Below are positions 49,701 through 62,062 of a stretch of 64,000 nucleotides of DNA, piece after piece. Each line of letters opens with the position of its first letter. Position 1 is the first letter of the stretch. The position numbers and the translations under genes were made by a program. The DNA is from Gossypium raimondii (Eukaryota; Streptophyta; Magnoliopsida; Malvales; Malvaceae): positions 9,424,001 through 9,488,000 of the forward strand of contig NC_068569.1 in assembly GCF_025698545.1 (NCBI RefSeq), in the 5' to 3' direction. A model generated the notes under the pieces. The model did not search any database and was not told the origin of the DNA. It saw only the letters and a program-made list of their open reading frames with translations.

Positions 49701-50896
49701 CATTGCTAGTATAAACTTTTATCATTTTTCTTTGCAGGTTGGTTCAATTGAGGGAAGGGTTGGTGTACACCACCTTGATGATGGACAACAGGGTAAAAAC
49801 TTTACTTTCAAATGCCACAGGGATGGCAGTGAGATATATTCTGTCAACTCATTAAACTTCCATCCTGTAAGTTTTTTTTTGCCTTGTACATCTTCATGTT
49901 GTTTTCTTCCTTGCTTGTTCATATTATCTATGCTAGGTAGATATTATTTTTAACCATTTTAGGGATGTAAATCTTCTTTGGCTTGTGATCGGATGTCGAT
50001 GTTTGTTCCTCTTTCAGATACATCACACTTTTGCCACTGCGGGGTCTGATGGTGCTTTCAATTTCTGGGACAAGGATAGCAAACAAAGACTAAAGGTATT
50101 CTTAGAATCCTTTGTCCATTTAATTTATGAGATAAACTGTTGTGTTTTTTTTTTTTTTTCTTTGGCAATTAGCCTTCTCTACTACTTGTACAATATGGTT
50201 TATAATTAGTTAAATTGCTGTCTTTCAAATACCAATATCATAGATAACAGTGAACCCGAGTTCCTATACAGTCTGATTGGTGTTTATTAGAAAGTAGAAA
50301 CCCTTAAATGCTTTCTATCTTTACAGAGATCAATTTTGCCAAATGAAAAGAGAATCACCATTAAATTGTTTGTCCTTTTTTAAATTAAATTGATGGTGGT
50401 CTGAACTTGGCAATTCTAACTATGGCAGCAAGATCATCTGTGCTGTATTCTGGTTGGTAATAAATGCTGTCTTTTGCTGATATGCAGGCAATGTCAAGGT
50501 GCAGTCAACCTATACCATGCAGTACTTTCAACAATGATGGATCAATATTCGCATATTCGGTAACTACTTTGCAAGAATGCTTATTTTCTATTTGAATTGA
50601 AAAATCATTCGTAAGGTGATTTTTACATTGAATTTGCTATAATAGGTTTGTTATGACTGGAGTAAGGGTGCTGAAAATCACAACCCATCAACAGCAAAAT
50701 CCTACATTTTCCTGCACTTGCCACAGGTACATTAAAATGAATTATCTCACACACTTGATCATTTATTTTATTCACTTAACTTTTATTCAAAAATGCCATT
50801 TTTAATAAGAAATTTTTACTAATGAATGTGTGTCGTGGAATACAGGAATCTGAAGTTAAAGGCAAGCCAAGAGTTGGAACAAGTGGTAGAAAGTGA
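46773..50896 (+). CDS. RAE1: RAE1 WD40 mRNA export factor / nucleoporin
   Basis: Eleven exons: 46773-46826, 47296-47382, 47563-47640, 47741-47934, 48550-48691, 49124-49204, 49738-49866, 50018-50095, 50488-50559, 50646-50726 and 50846-50896, giving 348 residues, the usual RAE1 length. All frames close. The WD40 beta-propeller is evident: SVSSLSFSPKANFLIATSWD, SGGCDKQVKMWPL, WIPEMNLLATGSWDKTLKYW, SIEGRVGVHHLDD, and FATAGSDGAFNFWDKDSKQR. The C-terminus is ESEVKGKPRVGTSGRK. RAE1 docks on the NUP98 GLEBS motif at the nuclear pore, supports mRNA export and helps spindle assembly; plant RAE1 is also reported in cullin-ligase interactions. Exon 6 is tiny in frame terms (27 codons) and starts after an AACAG acceptor. 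Confidence 0.96.
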
Positions 50897-52399
50897 GAAG
50901 GTTAGTTTGGATTAGAGAATGGCTGAACCCTAGAAGAAAAAGGATTTGCCACATTTTGTCTGGTTTGGTTTCTCGATGGGCCGTTGGTTCAAGTTGAGTC
51001 ACTAGGGTAGGAATGTGATGTGTACATCAGGAAATTTTTTCCCTTTGAATCATTTTATCCCTACTTTTATGTTCAGCGTTTTAGTTTAGAATCTAGAGTT
51101 GTTGCGAAGTTACAAACGTTAATCCGATCATTCTTTTCGCCCATTTCTGCTACTGAGAAATGCATTATCTGTGTAAAATCTAATTAGGAAACTTGTCACA
51201 TTATGCGATTTGTTGGTTATTTTGGATTTAGAGTCTAGAGAGTGGTTTATGCAATGGTTTACTTGTAGCTTCATCGTCTTGTTATTTTCCAAATAAGTTT
51301 TTTTTTAAATTGAACATAATCATCCATGGTAGTATCTTTTATTTTATTTTTTGGTATTTTTAAGCTGTAAGAATTAAGGTACAATAACCTCGGGTCAGAA
51401 CCTGAGAACATTTGGTCTCGGGATTTGCTACGAATTCTTTGCTGATGAGCTAATAAGCCCCTCCCCCTTCAAAAAGGGACAAAAAGGTGGGCATTGAAGT
51501 CGACCTGCAAATCTTTTGGGACATGGATTGCCTCATCCCACAACAAAGGAATATATGGGTCAATTATTGCAGCTCATACTCGTTCCATGGCTATATAATG
51601 GACAAATGTAATAATATCTTTATATTATGAAAGGATGGGGCTTGAAAATCACATGAAACGTGGTTTCTGTCCTTACCTTGTTCTATTGCATATGGGTAGG
51701 TTTCCTATGTATTTGTGAACATGATGTGAGCCATGTTACCTTTGTCTACTGACTACTACGACCAAACACAACCACCCTACCCTCTCATTTTTTTTAAAAC
51801 CAAAAGATTTGGCATTGGTTAGACGATGTTTCTTTTTTCTCGAAATGGACTTCGTTTTTAAAGAAAAAATTAGATAACATAATTTGATTCAGTGAAGCAT
51901 CACATGTGTATTATTTTAAAATTTATGACCTACATCATAAATTATGTCACTTGTAACGTAAATTTTAATATAAATTAGAAAATACCAGGATAAAAACATT
52001 CTTGCACATTGGATGTCTTTTCATAACTAATGATTGTAGGAACTGACCTACAATATGATAACTGTCTCCCGAATGAAGTCTATAACCAGAATTCCACTCA
52101 ACCTTTAGATAATCAATTCATTAAATACAGGGTGATTATTATTTCTTTATAGAAAGAAAACATCTACTATAAAATTACGTCTAAGTTCCTAATCCAAATT
52201 TCTAGCAACTTTCAGAACAAAACAAAAGAAAAAAAATCTCTAACAGCATTAAACGTTTGAAATCACATCTATGCCCTTTTATATATTATAAAAATTATCA
52301 AATGTATTTTATTAAGGTAAAACATTTAACTGAAATGATGTTACAAGTTATCTAGACAACAATTTAATAGAAAAACAACTTAAAAGTTTTTTCTTTTTC
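50897..52399. other. 3' flank of RAE1 and spacer
   Basis: The RAE1 3' UTR probably runs to about 51300. After that I see no gene or clear element. Confidence 0.45.
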
Positions 52400-52553
52400 A
52401 AGGTATTTATTAGAGTGAGTCCAGTAACTAATCATCCGCACTCTGTAAGCTCATTAAGGGAATAGATACTGGCTACGAATTTTAAAACTGCTCCATACTC
52501 GGGCGAGGATCGAACCCTCAACTACTGGTTAAGATAAGAGCTGAAAAGCCTTT
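52400..52553 (-). mobile_element. SINE-like element with tRNA-type box B
   Basis: On the minus strand the sequence contains a perfect polymerase III box B, GGTTCGATCC (52516-52507), preceded by TTAACCAGTAGTTGAGG, and then a non-tRNA body (CGTAGCCAGTATCTATTCCC, AGCTTACAGAGTGCGG) ending near 52400 before an A-rich stretch. That order fits a tRNA-derived SINE, and a similar sequence is common in cotton as I remember it. A full tRNA cloverleaf is not present. Confidence 0.55.
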
Positions 52554-52942
52554 TTTATTTTAAAAGAAAGGAATATTATTATAAAATATTTGTATTTTTT
52601 TACTTTTATATGAAATTTAATAAAAAATAAGTTAAACCCAAAATTAACCTACTTCAAACCTAAGAAATGAATATTCTAAAAATCAATTTGTACAATTCTT
52701 TACATAAATTTTTTAAAGAACTTTTTTATTGACATGAGTGTATTATAACTAATATATAATAAAGGGAGTTAAAAAAAATCGACCAACGAAAAAGTGGAAC
52801 AAAGAAAATATTTTGTTCCTCGTGTAAAAAGTAAAGGGGGGAGGAAAACGAAAAAAGAAACTACCCATTGTGGGTCCTATTATTCGTAAATTGGTCATTG
52901 ATAAGCAATCACACAGGTTCAGAATACGGCGATAGAAGCTTG

Positions 52943-52950
52943 TATATAAG
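52943..52950 (+). promoter_or_regulatory. TATA box of the ERF gene
   Basis: TATATAAG lies 127 bp upstream of the ATG at 53070, leaving a pyrimidine-rich leader of about 95 nt. Confidence 0.65.
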
Positions 52951-53069
52951 CCCCTCTTTTAAGCTTCCACACTCCCCTTTCTCCCCTTCCTTTCTCTGCT
53001 CATTTTGTTTTGCTTTTCTTCTCTCTCAGACATATCACAAACACTTACGTTTTCTCTTAAAAAACCACC

Positions 53070-53708
53070 ATGGGTAGACCACAGCAGCGATACCGTGGCG
53101 TCCGTCAAAGACATTGGGGTTCTTGGGTCTCTGAAATTCGACACCCCATCTTGTAATTTCCTTGAAACCATCTTTTCTTTCCCCTTTTATAATAGTTGAT
53201 TGTTTTTATTTATTTATTGATGAGGAAAACGTTTGTTGTGTTTTTCAGGAAGACTAGAATATGGCTAGGCACATTTGAAACGGCGGAAGATGCAGCAAGA
53301 GCATATGACGAGGCGGCAAGGCTTATGTGTGGGGCAAAAACACGAACCAATTTCCCATACAATCCCAATGACTCCCAATCTGCTTCATCAAAGCTTCTCT
53401 CGGCTACTTTGGCAGCTAAGTTACATAAATGTCACATGGCAGCACTGCAACTGGCTAAAAAAAATGCAGCAAAAGACCCTTCTGCAACACAATGTGGTCA
53501 CCCTTTGGCTGCTCCAAGCTACACCGTCACCGGAAGCAATATCGGGGAAATGGATTGCCGGCAGCATATTCCGGGGAAGAAATGGGATGGATATGAGGAA
53601 AGTCAAGTTGGGGGTGAACAACAGTTCGTCCCATTAGAAGATGATCATATAGAGCAGATGATAGAGGAATTGCTTGATTATGGATCTATTGAACTCTCTT
53701 CTAATTAG
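53070..53708 (+). CDS. ERF003: AP2/ERF transcription factor, ERF003-type (group V)
   Basis: Two exons, 53070-53152 and 53249-53708, giving 180 residues. The intron interrupts the AP2 domain, which is characteristic of group V (SHINE/WIN1 and ERF003). The AP2 domain spans about 7-64 ([19 protein letters not shown], then [20 protein letters not shown], then [14 protein letters not shown]). The opening [17 protein letters not shown] and the spacing match Arabidopsis ERF003 (At5g25190) better than SHN1, which starts MVQTKKFRGV. The C-terminal [19 protein letters not shown] resembles the conserved end motif of this group. It is a nuclear DNA-binding protein for GCC/DRE-type elements; SHINE relatives control cuticle lipids, while the role of the ERF003 branch is less clear. 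Confidence 0.93.
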
Positions 53709-55282
53709 TTCAACGTTAAAGGGCTAAACTGTAAGCATTTTCCATGTGTTAATGGAACTTGCTTCTTCTTCTTTTTCAATGGTTTAGTTTTTCTAGTTAT
53801 CGGTAATTTGTTTAGTTCATAAGATCAGATATGCTACATTATGCAAAGGTTGATTTGCATAAAGTAGTGTGAATACATTAATGGAATAAAGTATTTAACA
53901 TATCATCTGAACTACATAGAACATATTAAGGCACGAAGCCGCTTCTTCTTCCATCTTTCTTTCTCCCACTTTTATAAATATGAGCTTTCATGTGAACACC
54001 TGACCCAATAGCAAAGCTTTCTTACCCAAATAAATATTAAGAATTGGTATCCCAAGTTTGGGTCTAATTTATATTCATCTTCAATTTTGCAAATATGATC
54101 AATTTAGGTGGTTTATAAGTGTTTTTAAGATTATTTTGGTGATAAGTTTGATTTAGGAATTTTTAGAGAGTGCAAGTGTGAAGAGGAACCGAGGGTGTGA
54201 ATAAAGTTTATGTGAAATAATTTAACTGGGTACAAGATTTAACATTTTCCTTTATTTATAAGAAATAGGTAAAATCTTACTATTACTCCTTATATTATAT
54301 TATATGTAAGTTGTAGATTTAGTTTTAATTTTGGTATTTCTAACTCTGTATTTTCTGAATTTTAGAATTTTTATTTCTGACCCAAATAGTAACAATTAAT
54401 TGAATTAAGTTAAATTATTCTATTTTCAAAATTTTATGCTGCACTATCATGCAATTTACAAAATAGCGATTTTAATTTAGTTCATAATTTAATTAAGTAC
54501 TAAAATGATCAAATTGGAGAATAAGGATCAAGGGTCCGGACCTCTAAAAGAAAAAATTCATTTTGGCCCATTAAAATTTATAAAATTTTGATTTAATCTT
54601 TTAAAATTATAATAAAAAAACTTAAGATTTAGTCTATCTGATAACAAAATTTTATTTGAAAATTTAATTGCTATTTTTAGTCAAAGTTAAAATTTTAAAA
54701 TCTATAAAATGAAAAAGAAAAAATCAGATAATAAAAAATACATATGTAATAAGGTTAGAGAAAAGAAAAGGGCAGGAGGGAGAGAAATTCAGATAGATGC
54801 AAGATGTTCTACATTCATGTTAGTTGTTGATGTGAAAGAGGTTTGGGTTTCTTGGAGACGAGGATGAATGATGCATCCAATCCTTTGATTTCTGTAAAAG
54901 CAACCCCTTTTAAACTTCCTTAATTTTAATTCTTCCTTCCTTGTGCTGCTGATTTACTTATTGATTCCATATTCCCATTCCTACCATATCTAACTTTAAC
55001 AAAAATGTCAACACTCTCGTCCTTTTTCTAAAAAAGAAATTACCAGATCTTTTTCTAAGGAAAGATAACTAGATTTTAGGTATTTTTAAAACATTTTTGG
55101 AAATATACTTTAAAAAACTATTTTCCCAAGAAGAATTAAATTTTGTCTAGAGTCTAGCCCTAAGCCTAGGCAGCCGCCACCATATTTAGAAAAAGGTAAA
55201 TTTCAAAAAGAGTCATTTAACTATTAAAAATTCTCATTTTAGTTTTTTTTTTTTTTTACAATTTAAACACTCACATTAGTGA
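53709..55282. other. 3' flank of the ERF gene and AT-rich spacer
   Basis: 3' UTR to about 53900, then AT-rich DNA. The 54540-54640 stretch (TAAAATTTTGATTTAATC and similar) resembles 59060-59160 and may be a repeat relic. No gene. Confidence 0.4.
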
Positions 55283-55994
55283 GTTGATTCATTTTGGCCA
55301 CCAAGTTAAAAACTGTAAGGGAAAGCTGGCCCGGAAGTTTTGTTTTAATTTGATTTTCCACCTGATTATCGTTTTCCCATGTCATTTTGATTCTTTAAAA
55401 AATATTATCATTTTAATCACCCTTTAAATTAAATGAGGTAACCCTAAAAAAATGCAATGTTTTAGCCTCTGTCCTTACTTCCTTTCTAACGTAGCAGTGA
55501 AGACAAACAAGAAATGATAATAAAAACATGTACATGGTCTGTTTGCAGGAAAACCCAAACTCACAATAGCCCTAAACCCCTTAATAACCACACAGCTCTT
55601 AAAAACGAACATTATTAATATGAAATCGCAAGAACCCTGAGAATTTTTGATGAACCAACAAAACCCATAACGATGAAATTAAAAACACTTGTAACATATG
55701 TTAAAATTAACAATGTTTTGATGAAACAAATTAAAAAACCCATAACGATTACATGTTAATATTTGACTTACAAAAAATTGAAGTACTTTTTAATAGAAGA
55801 AGATTCCCCTCTTTTCGACCGTTTGTTTGATTATCGGTTCGCAACTTGAAACTCTCTATGTATCGAATCAAATTTTTTTACCCAGCAGCAGAGAAAATGA
55901 AACAATAAAAATATTATGTGTAATTTTAAATATTTCAGGTCAACTTTCCTTCACAGTTTTTAACTATGGTGGCCAAAATGAATGGACTTGCTAA
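55283..55994. repeat. 0.7-kb foldback with about 55-bp terminal inverted repeats
   Basis: TTCATTTTGGCCACC and AGTTAAAAACTGT in the left arm (about 55283-55336) are mirrored by ACAGTTTTTAACT and GGTGGCCAAAATGAA in the right arm (about 55934-55994). The core is non-coding and has a short direct repeat AAACCCATAACGAT near 55662 and 55737. Probably a MITE. Confidence 0.65.
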
Positions 55995-58900
55995 AAAATA
56001 TATTTGGTATAAAACTTATTTATTTTTTTAATATATTTGGATTTTTCTAAAAAAATATTCATGTATGAAATTTATTTATTTTTTTAAAGGATGAAATTTA
56101 TTTCTAATATATATTACAACATGGAAATAAAAGATATTTTCATGTTTATCTTAATGGGGCCACTTTTTGGAAGTGTTTGTGTGCATGGGAAAGGACGAAG
56201 AGTTTCCCAACAAAATTTGGACCCACATGTCTCACTGTCACAATGTTGGAGGCCCTTTTCATTGTCAAAATTTCATCACCGGGATTTGCTAGCTTCACAC
56301 TGCTTTAAACTTTTAAACTTTGGGATTGCAGAGCTAAAACTTATTTATTTATTTATTTGGTATAGTGTTTTTATCTTTTTTATGTTTAGAATTAATTTTG
56401 TTGGAGTTGGAGAAATCCGAATTTGGTTTAAATATTTGGAAAAAATATTTACTTTTTATTTTTAATTAATTTGAGGTGAGGTACAAAAATTTGGAAATAA
56501 AACCAAGAGGAGAGGTACAAATTTGAGGCGAGAAAAAGAAAATGGTTTCATCGCATCTGGTCATTCCTAATACAAATATTTTAAATATAATTAAGCAGAT
56601 GAGATTGAAGATTAAATATGGAATAGTGGAGGTTGAATTTATTAATGATCTTAAAAATGACAAACTCATGTAAGACGAATAGAATGTGAGGCAGCTTGTC
56701 TTTATCGTTACAAATCCATTAGTTAGTCAAAAGACTCGATCATAGCACATGAAAGGAGATCATTATGAGCCACTCAGCATGAATATCCTTTAATCATATT
56801 TATATCCTTTATCATTGGATTTGATTGATTTTAAATTTTATAAATAAGGTGGGTAGAATAGTTTTTTATTTTTAAAACATATTGAAAATATTAATTTTAA
56901 AATAAAATGTGATTGCTGAGGTTAGGAATCAGTAAGGGAGGAGGTATGGAGGAGGATCTGGTGGTGCTGGTGGAGGCCAATTCACCCAATTTAGGTGGAG
57001 AGCCAAAAGAGGAAAATGAGTAAAGGCAGTAAAGAGGCTTGAATACTTGAGGGTCTATCCCTTCTTTATTGCGTCGAAAGTATTTATAGGGGAGGTCCTA
57101 TGTTTGATGGCGTTGACATGGTGAACTTACTATCATGCCATCATTGCAAGACACATGATTGGATGTCTGTGATGGGACACATTCGTTATTCATTCTGAAC
57201 TATGGTGCAAAATGATTAAGCTCACATATAGTTTGGTGGCCTAAAGAGTCACATTTAAAAAAAAAAAAGCGGGTGCATAGTGAAAACCTTCAGTAGGCAA
57301 AACAAGTGGCTATATCACAGGGATGGCTAACCAAAATCCTCCCAGAAAGACAAAAGGTTAGCAAAAATCAGTCTTTCGGGTAATTGGTCTTCTAGCCACT
57401 GACTTATTGTGTTGCCATATGTCCTGAGACGAGAGGATATAATAATAATAGAATGAGTAAATATTGTAATTTATCTATTTTTCCCTATAATTTCTAATAT
57501 TACCATTACAATTTGATATATGATATGGATTAAATTCAATTGTATAAAATGTAGGGACAAGAATAGAACCAAAAATCTATCCATGAATACTTGTTTTCGC
57601 TGATCCTCATCCCTCCACGTGCACAAGCATGTTACCAAATAGTGTGCCCCATTTTCATGCATGTTAGCTTCCACATGGTTTTAGCCGCATCATGTATGAT
57701 GAAGGGCCAATATTACTCTCGCTCCCTCTCTCTTTAATCCGAGATTTCGGAATATTGCTAAAACATTGTTTTTATTTATTATTATCTATACTTTGGATTC
57801 GTTAATAATATATTTCATTTATTGACGAAAACGATTTTATCTTAAGTAAATTACTCTGAAAGTTTACAATATCTTTCTTTTACTTTGGATTTTTTTTTGA
57901 TGAAAATGAAAAGAATTATGATTAGGTGTATTTGGTACGTGTATCAGCTTGGATGTAGACTTTTCCCCTATTTTTCTGCCTTGTTTAGTCACTGATTTCG
58001 TCATTTTATAAGTTTTACTAATTAAGAAAAAAAGAAAATAACGTCTTAAAATTTATTTAAAATATTTCAAGTTAAGATTCAATCCAATTTTCTTCTATTT
58101 TTCTATATTTTTTATATTTGTAAAACTTTATGATTGTGTACAAAATAATTTTAAAAATGAAACCAAACTTCCTTACAAAGAGTTTGTATCCACGAGTTTA
58201 ATTTTTTTGTGTTGTGATAGAATTTATCTAAATTGATTTTGATAAAATTTAACTTCTCAAATTCTTTTTTTGATATTATGTCTACAATTACTCATAATTC
58301 CTCCCCAACTCATAAACAGGAAGATAATGCATTTTAACACACTCAAACACATGTTCTCTTATATTGACAACAATGCTCACATTAATCGAATTAAGACTCA
58401 ATCTGCTTAACTTCTCAAATTTTAAACTACCAAGAGGTGGATTTTGTATACGGAAATGTGGAAATAATGAATCTCTCTTTGCTTTTTTCTTTTTTATGCT
58501 TTTGATATTAATCTAATAATATATATTACAAGGTACAAAAGTAATTAAGAAAATAATCCTATGTGTTGGCCAGTAGCAACCCTTATTATGCAGGGCTGAA
58601 GGGAGGGGCAAGCAAGTGTCTAATTTTAGAGGAGAGTAAAATCCGATTCGATTTAAAAAATTCGATAAAAAAATTAAATTTTGAAAATCCAAATAAGAAA
58701 TAGCAAAACCACGTCGTTTTGATAAATATTTACCCATTAAGTTAAAAGGCAAAACCACGTCGTTTTGATAAATGTTTACCCATTAAGTTAAATTATCTTC
58801 TACTTTGTCTACTAGTTAAATAATTGGTCCATGTAAACGCAACATTGAGTATAAATAATAGGGTTCATTAACTCGACTTGACTTGACTCAAAATTTTTTT

Positions 58901-59964
58901 GACTCAATTTGATTCAATTTGAAAAAAAATTTAAATTGAGTTCGGTTGCTAAAATAGGATTCGTCAACTCAACTAACTCTATTTTTTTACTCGATTCGAC
59001 TCGACTCGATCAAATACTCACTACTAATTGGTTCCCCTAAAAATGGTGCTTTTAATCTTTAAAATTTTATAAAATTTTAAATAAATAAATGATAAAATTA
59101 TAGTTTGTTCTTTCAAAATAATAAAATTTTGATTTGTTCCTTTTAAAAATTTAAAAATATATACAAATACAATGGTGAAATTATATTTTAATTCTCATAA
59201 AATATATAACTCAATCTTGACCCCCAAAGAAAAAGTTTCGACTTTGCCCTGCTTTTATATGACACAACATCAAAATATTAATGTTAAATATGTGAGCCAT
59301 ATTTTTAATATACTTTGTTTTTATTAATTATTATTAATTTTTCTATTATTTTCTATTATTTTATGTTATTTTTAAATGCAATATTTCTATGTTACATAAT
59401 ATAATTTCAATGGTTTCAACAAATTTTATATATTACTACTATATTTATCACACGATATGTATGTGAAAACCATATATCTAGAATAGAGATATAGTGGTAA
59501 TAAAGTATGCATAATATAATTAAAATATAAATATTATGTTAAAATGAAGTTTTGGCTCAATAGTAAAGTTACAATTTTATTAATGTCAATAGCATTGATT
59601 CAAATCCAACCATATGTAATTTTTATTTTTTAAATTAAACGATTAAAATACTCTCAAATAATATGGTTTATTTCAATTACGGAATATCATTTTATAATTT
59701 CCTTAATTGTGCTGATAGTTGACTCGTAACACCAACTTAGACACATAAATAATAGTAAATATGGATATACAAATATACAATGAATATACTTATTAAAGTT
59801 TCATATAAAAACTATCAATAAGTGTTGAGTGTAATAGTAAAACACATTGTACTCTCAAAGAAAAAATATAGTTTAAACATTGAAGACGACATTATTAAGA
59901 GGGATAGTCATGAACCTCGGATTGACGCATAAAAAATACTGGACAAGTTTTTATTGATGTGGCG
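55995..59964. other. repeat-rich intergenic DNA
   Basis: No gene recognised. The block at about 56930-57440 is less AT-rich (GGAGGAGGTATGGAGGAGG, then a non-coding stretch) and may be an LTR relic, but no boundaries were found. About 58310-58405 and 59740-59925 are second copies of dispersed repeats also seen near 28095 and 24120. Confidence 0.4.
58703..58794 (+). repeat. 46-bp tandem duplication
   Basis: Two nearly identical copies, each starting GCAAAACCACGTCGTTTTG, itself a partial palindrome. They differ at about one base. Confidence 0.85.
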
Positions 59965-60243
59965 TGAAAATGGGGCTTTAAAAAGATAGTCGTCCAAAGT
60001 GATAGTGTTGAAGCCATTTGATTGTTAAATGGGGAGGAAGGTTTGCAAAGCCCCATTGCTTTGCTTCGGGACATTAAGGAGCTTGTAGGCCGGCAATGGG
60101 AAATGCAGTTATCTCACGTTTACAGATCAGCAACTATGGCTGCAGATTTCTTGGCAAATCCAATCTCCTCATGTCCTATGATTTGCAGATTCTTTTGGGT
60201 CCTCCATGGGGCATTTGGAGTATTTTGGCGCATGATGCTTTAG
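59965..60243 (+). pseudogene. LINE RNase H domain relic
   Basis: The frame gives FKKIVVQSDSVEAI, a stop, then LLNGEEGLQSPIALLRDIKE and LSHVYRSATMAADFLAN. This is the C-terminal half of the RNase H-like (RVT_3) domain found at the end of plant non-LTR polyproteins; the VQSD and HVYR...AD blocks are diagnostic. One TGA and missing upstream parts mark it as dead. A presumed 3' UTR with AATAAA follows near 60290. Confidence 0.8.
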
Positions 60244-60384
60244 ATAAAGGAGAGGAATATGTACTTGCTCCTTAGTTTACCCTTTGATTAATAAACTCTT
60301 TTCTATATATATATATAATCAAATGATTACTTTTTTTTTCAATAAACTAAAAAGAATTATCAATTACGAAATAACAATAGCAAC

Positions 60385-60685
60385 AACTGGGTGACAACAG
60401 AAAATGTGTATCTAACCGTATCCGATCAACAACCATTGAAGGAGCTTCATGAAAGACTCGGGTACCAAAATGCATACCTTTCATCAATCCAACCAAGATA
60501 TGACAAGCACAATTCGCCTCCCTTGGTATCTGCTTGATATCTACTCTCTATTCACGTCTACACAACTTTTGAATTTGTAACACCAAATCTCTATTTGAAT
60601 GCCCTCTGATGCCACCATGGATACCTTCAATAGCTATAGTATAGTCAGTTTCAACAATAACATTTTCCCAATTAGCATCTAAGGG
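60385..60685 (-). pseudogene. second RNase H-like relic, opposite strand
   Basis: The minus strand reads LDANWENVIVETDYTIAIEG, then DLVLQIQKLCRRE, a TAG stop, and VDIKQIPREANCACHILVG. ETD, the middle helix and the IPREAN block are RNase H (RVT_3) features. It lies tail to tail with the plus-strand relic at 59965-60243, yet the two sequences differ, so they come from different elements. Confidence 0.7.
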
Positions 60686-61891
60686 TTAGTATTTGCTACA
60701 CTTACCATGTATATTTTTATTTCACAAGTAGCCTTAAAAAATTGCCATGTGTTTCTTTTCTTAAAATATTTTCTTATATCCTTATAGAACATTTGTTAAT
60801 CCCTATCTTTATTTGTCCACTTACAATTTACAAAATATTTTCTTCATATATAATTATGAGTTAATTTTGATACATTGACAATAAAAATTTTTAACTCCTT
60901 TATCCTATCTAAATCGTTTCTATACATTTATCTATTTTATCAAATTCACTTTAATTAAAGTTTGATCATTCTTAAATTCATACAAGTATCTATGACTATT
61001 ATGGTTAGAAGATTTATTTTTTGAGTTTATCGATAAAGAGTGTGTAAATATTAATGTTAAATTTATTGAATTTTTAATTTTAGAATTAATTGATAGAATA
61101 TAAATATTGAAGGACTAAATTTATTATTAGGTCAATAAAAACTCATATTAGAGTTTTGTTGCTAAGTTAAAGGACAAGTATAAGAGAAGTGACTATAATA
61201 TTTAATTTCAAAAATTAATTTTTTAATAAAAATTAATAATTAGGTGAAAAAACATAATCAAGTATATAGATGAATATTATTCTTATAGCTTACCCTTTAA
61301 ATAATAATCCAAATTAATCTAATATGAAATATTTAAACTATCTTAAAATATCCCTTGGGTTTAGCTCAAGTGATAAGATAAATAAAAATTCAATTCAAAT
61401 GCATATATTTAAATATTTAGTTTAAAAAATTATTTCAAACGTAAAAATGGAAAATAAAGAAAATAAAGAAATAGCTGTAAAGTTAATTGTAGTTTTATTA
61501 AGGTTGATAAATACAAATTCAAATAGCCTCCAAAAAATTCTCCTATAGTTTATGACCCACATCCTGGTTGTAGCACTTTGATGTGTGTGTTTGAAACCTA
61601 CAATAATGCACTCACCGTATGAAACATCCCCTTTTGCGTTATGGTTCCACAAACAAAGGGAGTCGCGCTCCATCGTTCGTTTTGGTCCTTTGAATGAATA
61701 AAGCCCTCGAAATCAAAGCTTCGGTTATTTTTGGAAACATCGGATTGTATATATTTACTCATACTCTCACTTGAGTTTTTCATATACTGTGTTCTACTAT
61801 TTTACTAAATAACCAAACAAAATAAAATACAATACAATACTTAACCCCAATTATTCTTTTGGGAAACAGAAAGAAAAAGAGTCGTAATTGT
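60686..61891. other. AT-rich spacer and upstream region of the H+-ATPase gene
   Basis: No gene recognised; minus-strand open frames at 61422-61783 show no domain. Confidence 0.4.
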
Positions 61892-61899
61892 TATAAATA
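61892..61899 (+). promoter_or_regulatory. TATA box of the H+-ATPase gene
   Basis: TATAAATA lies 171 bp upstream of the ATG at 62063, giving a leader of about 140 nt. Confidence 0.55.
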
Positions 61900-62062
61900 A
61901 GACGTCAAAAGTGTAGCATCCTTTTGATGTAAACAACCCTACGGGGATTTACTGTGAACAAAGAAGAGCCACTGGAGATTAAGAAGAATACAAGAGGATA
62001 CAAAGGCTAATATAACTGTGTTGGGTTTTTTTTTCTTCGAGGAGGAAAAGAAAAGAGAAAAG

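Noticed and set aside
52501-52560. tRNA gene on the minus strand
   Set aside because: Only box B is intact; no acceptor stem or cloverleaf can be formed, so a SINE-like relic is the better call.
53421-53621. Minus-strand open frame within the ERF exon
   Set aside because: Antisense shadow of the AP2/ERF coding sequence.
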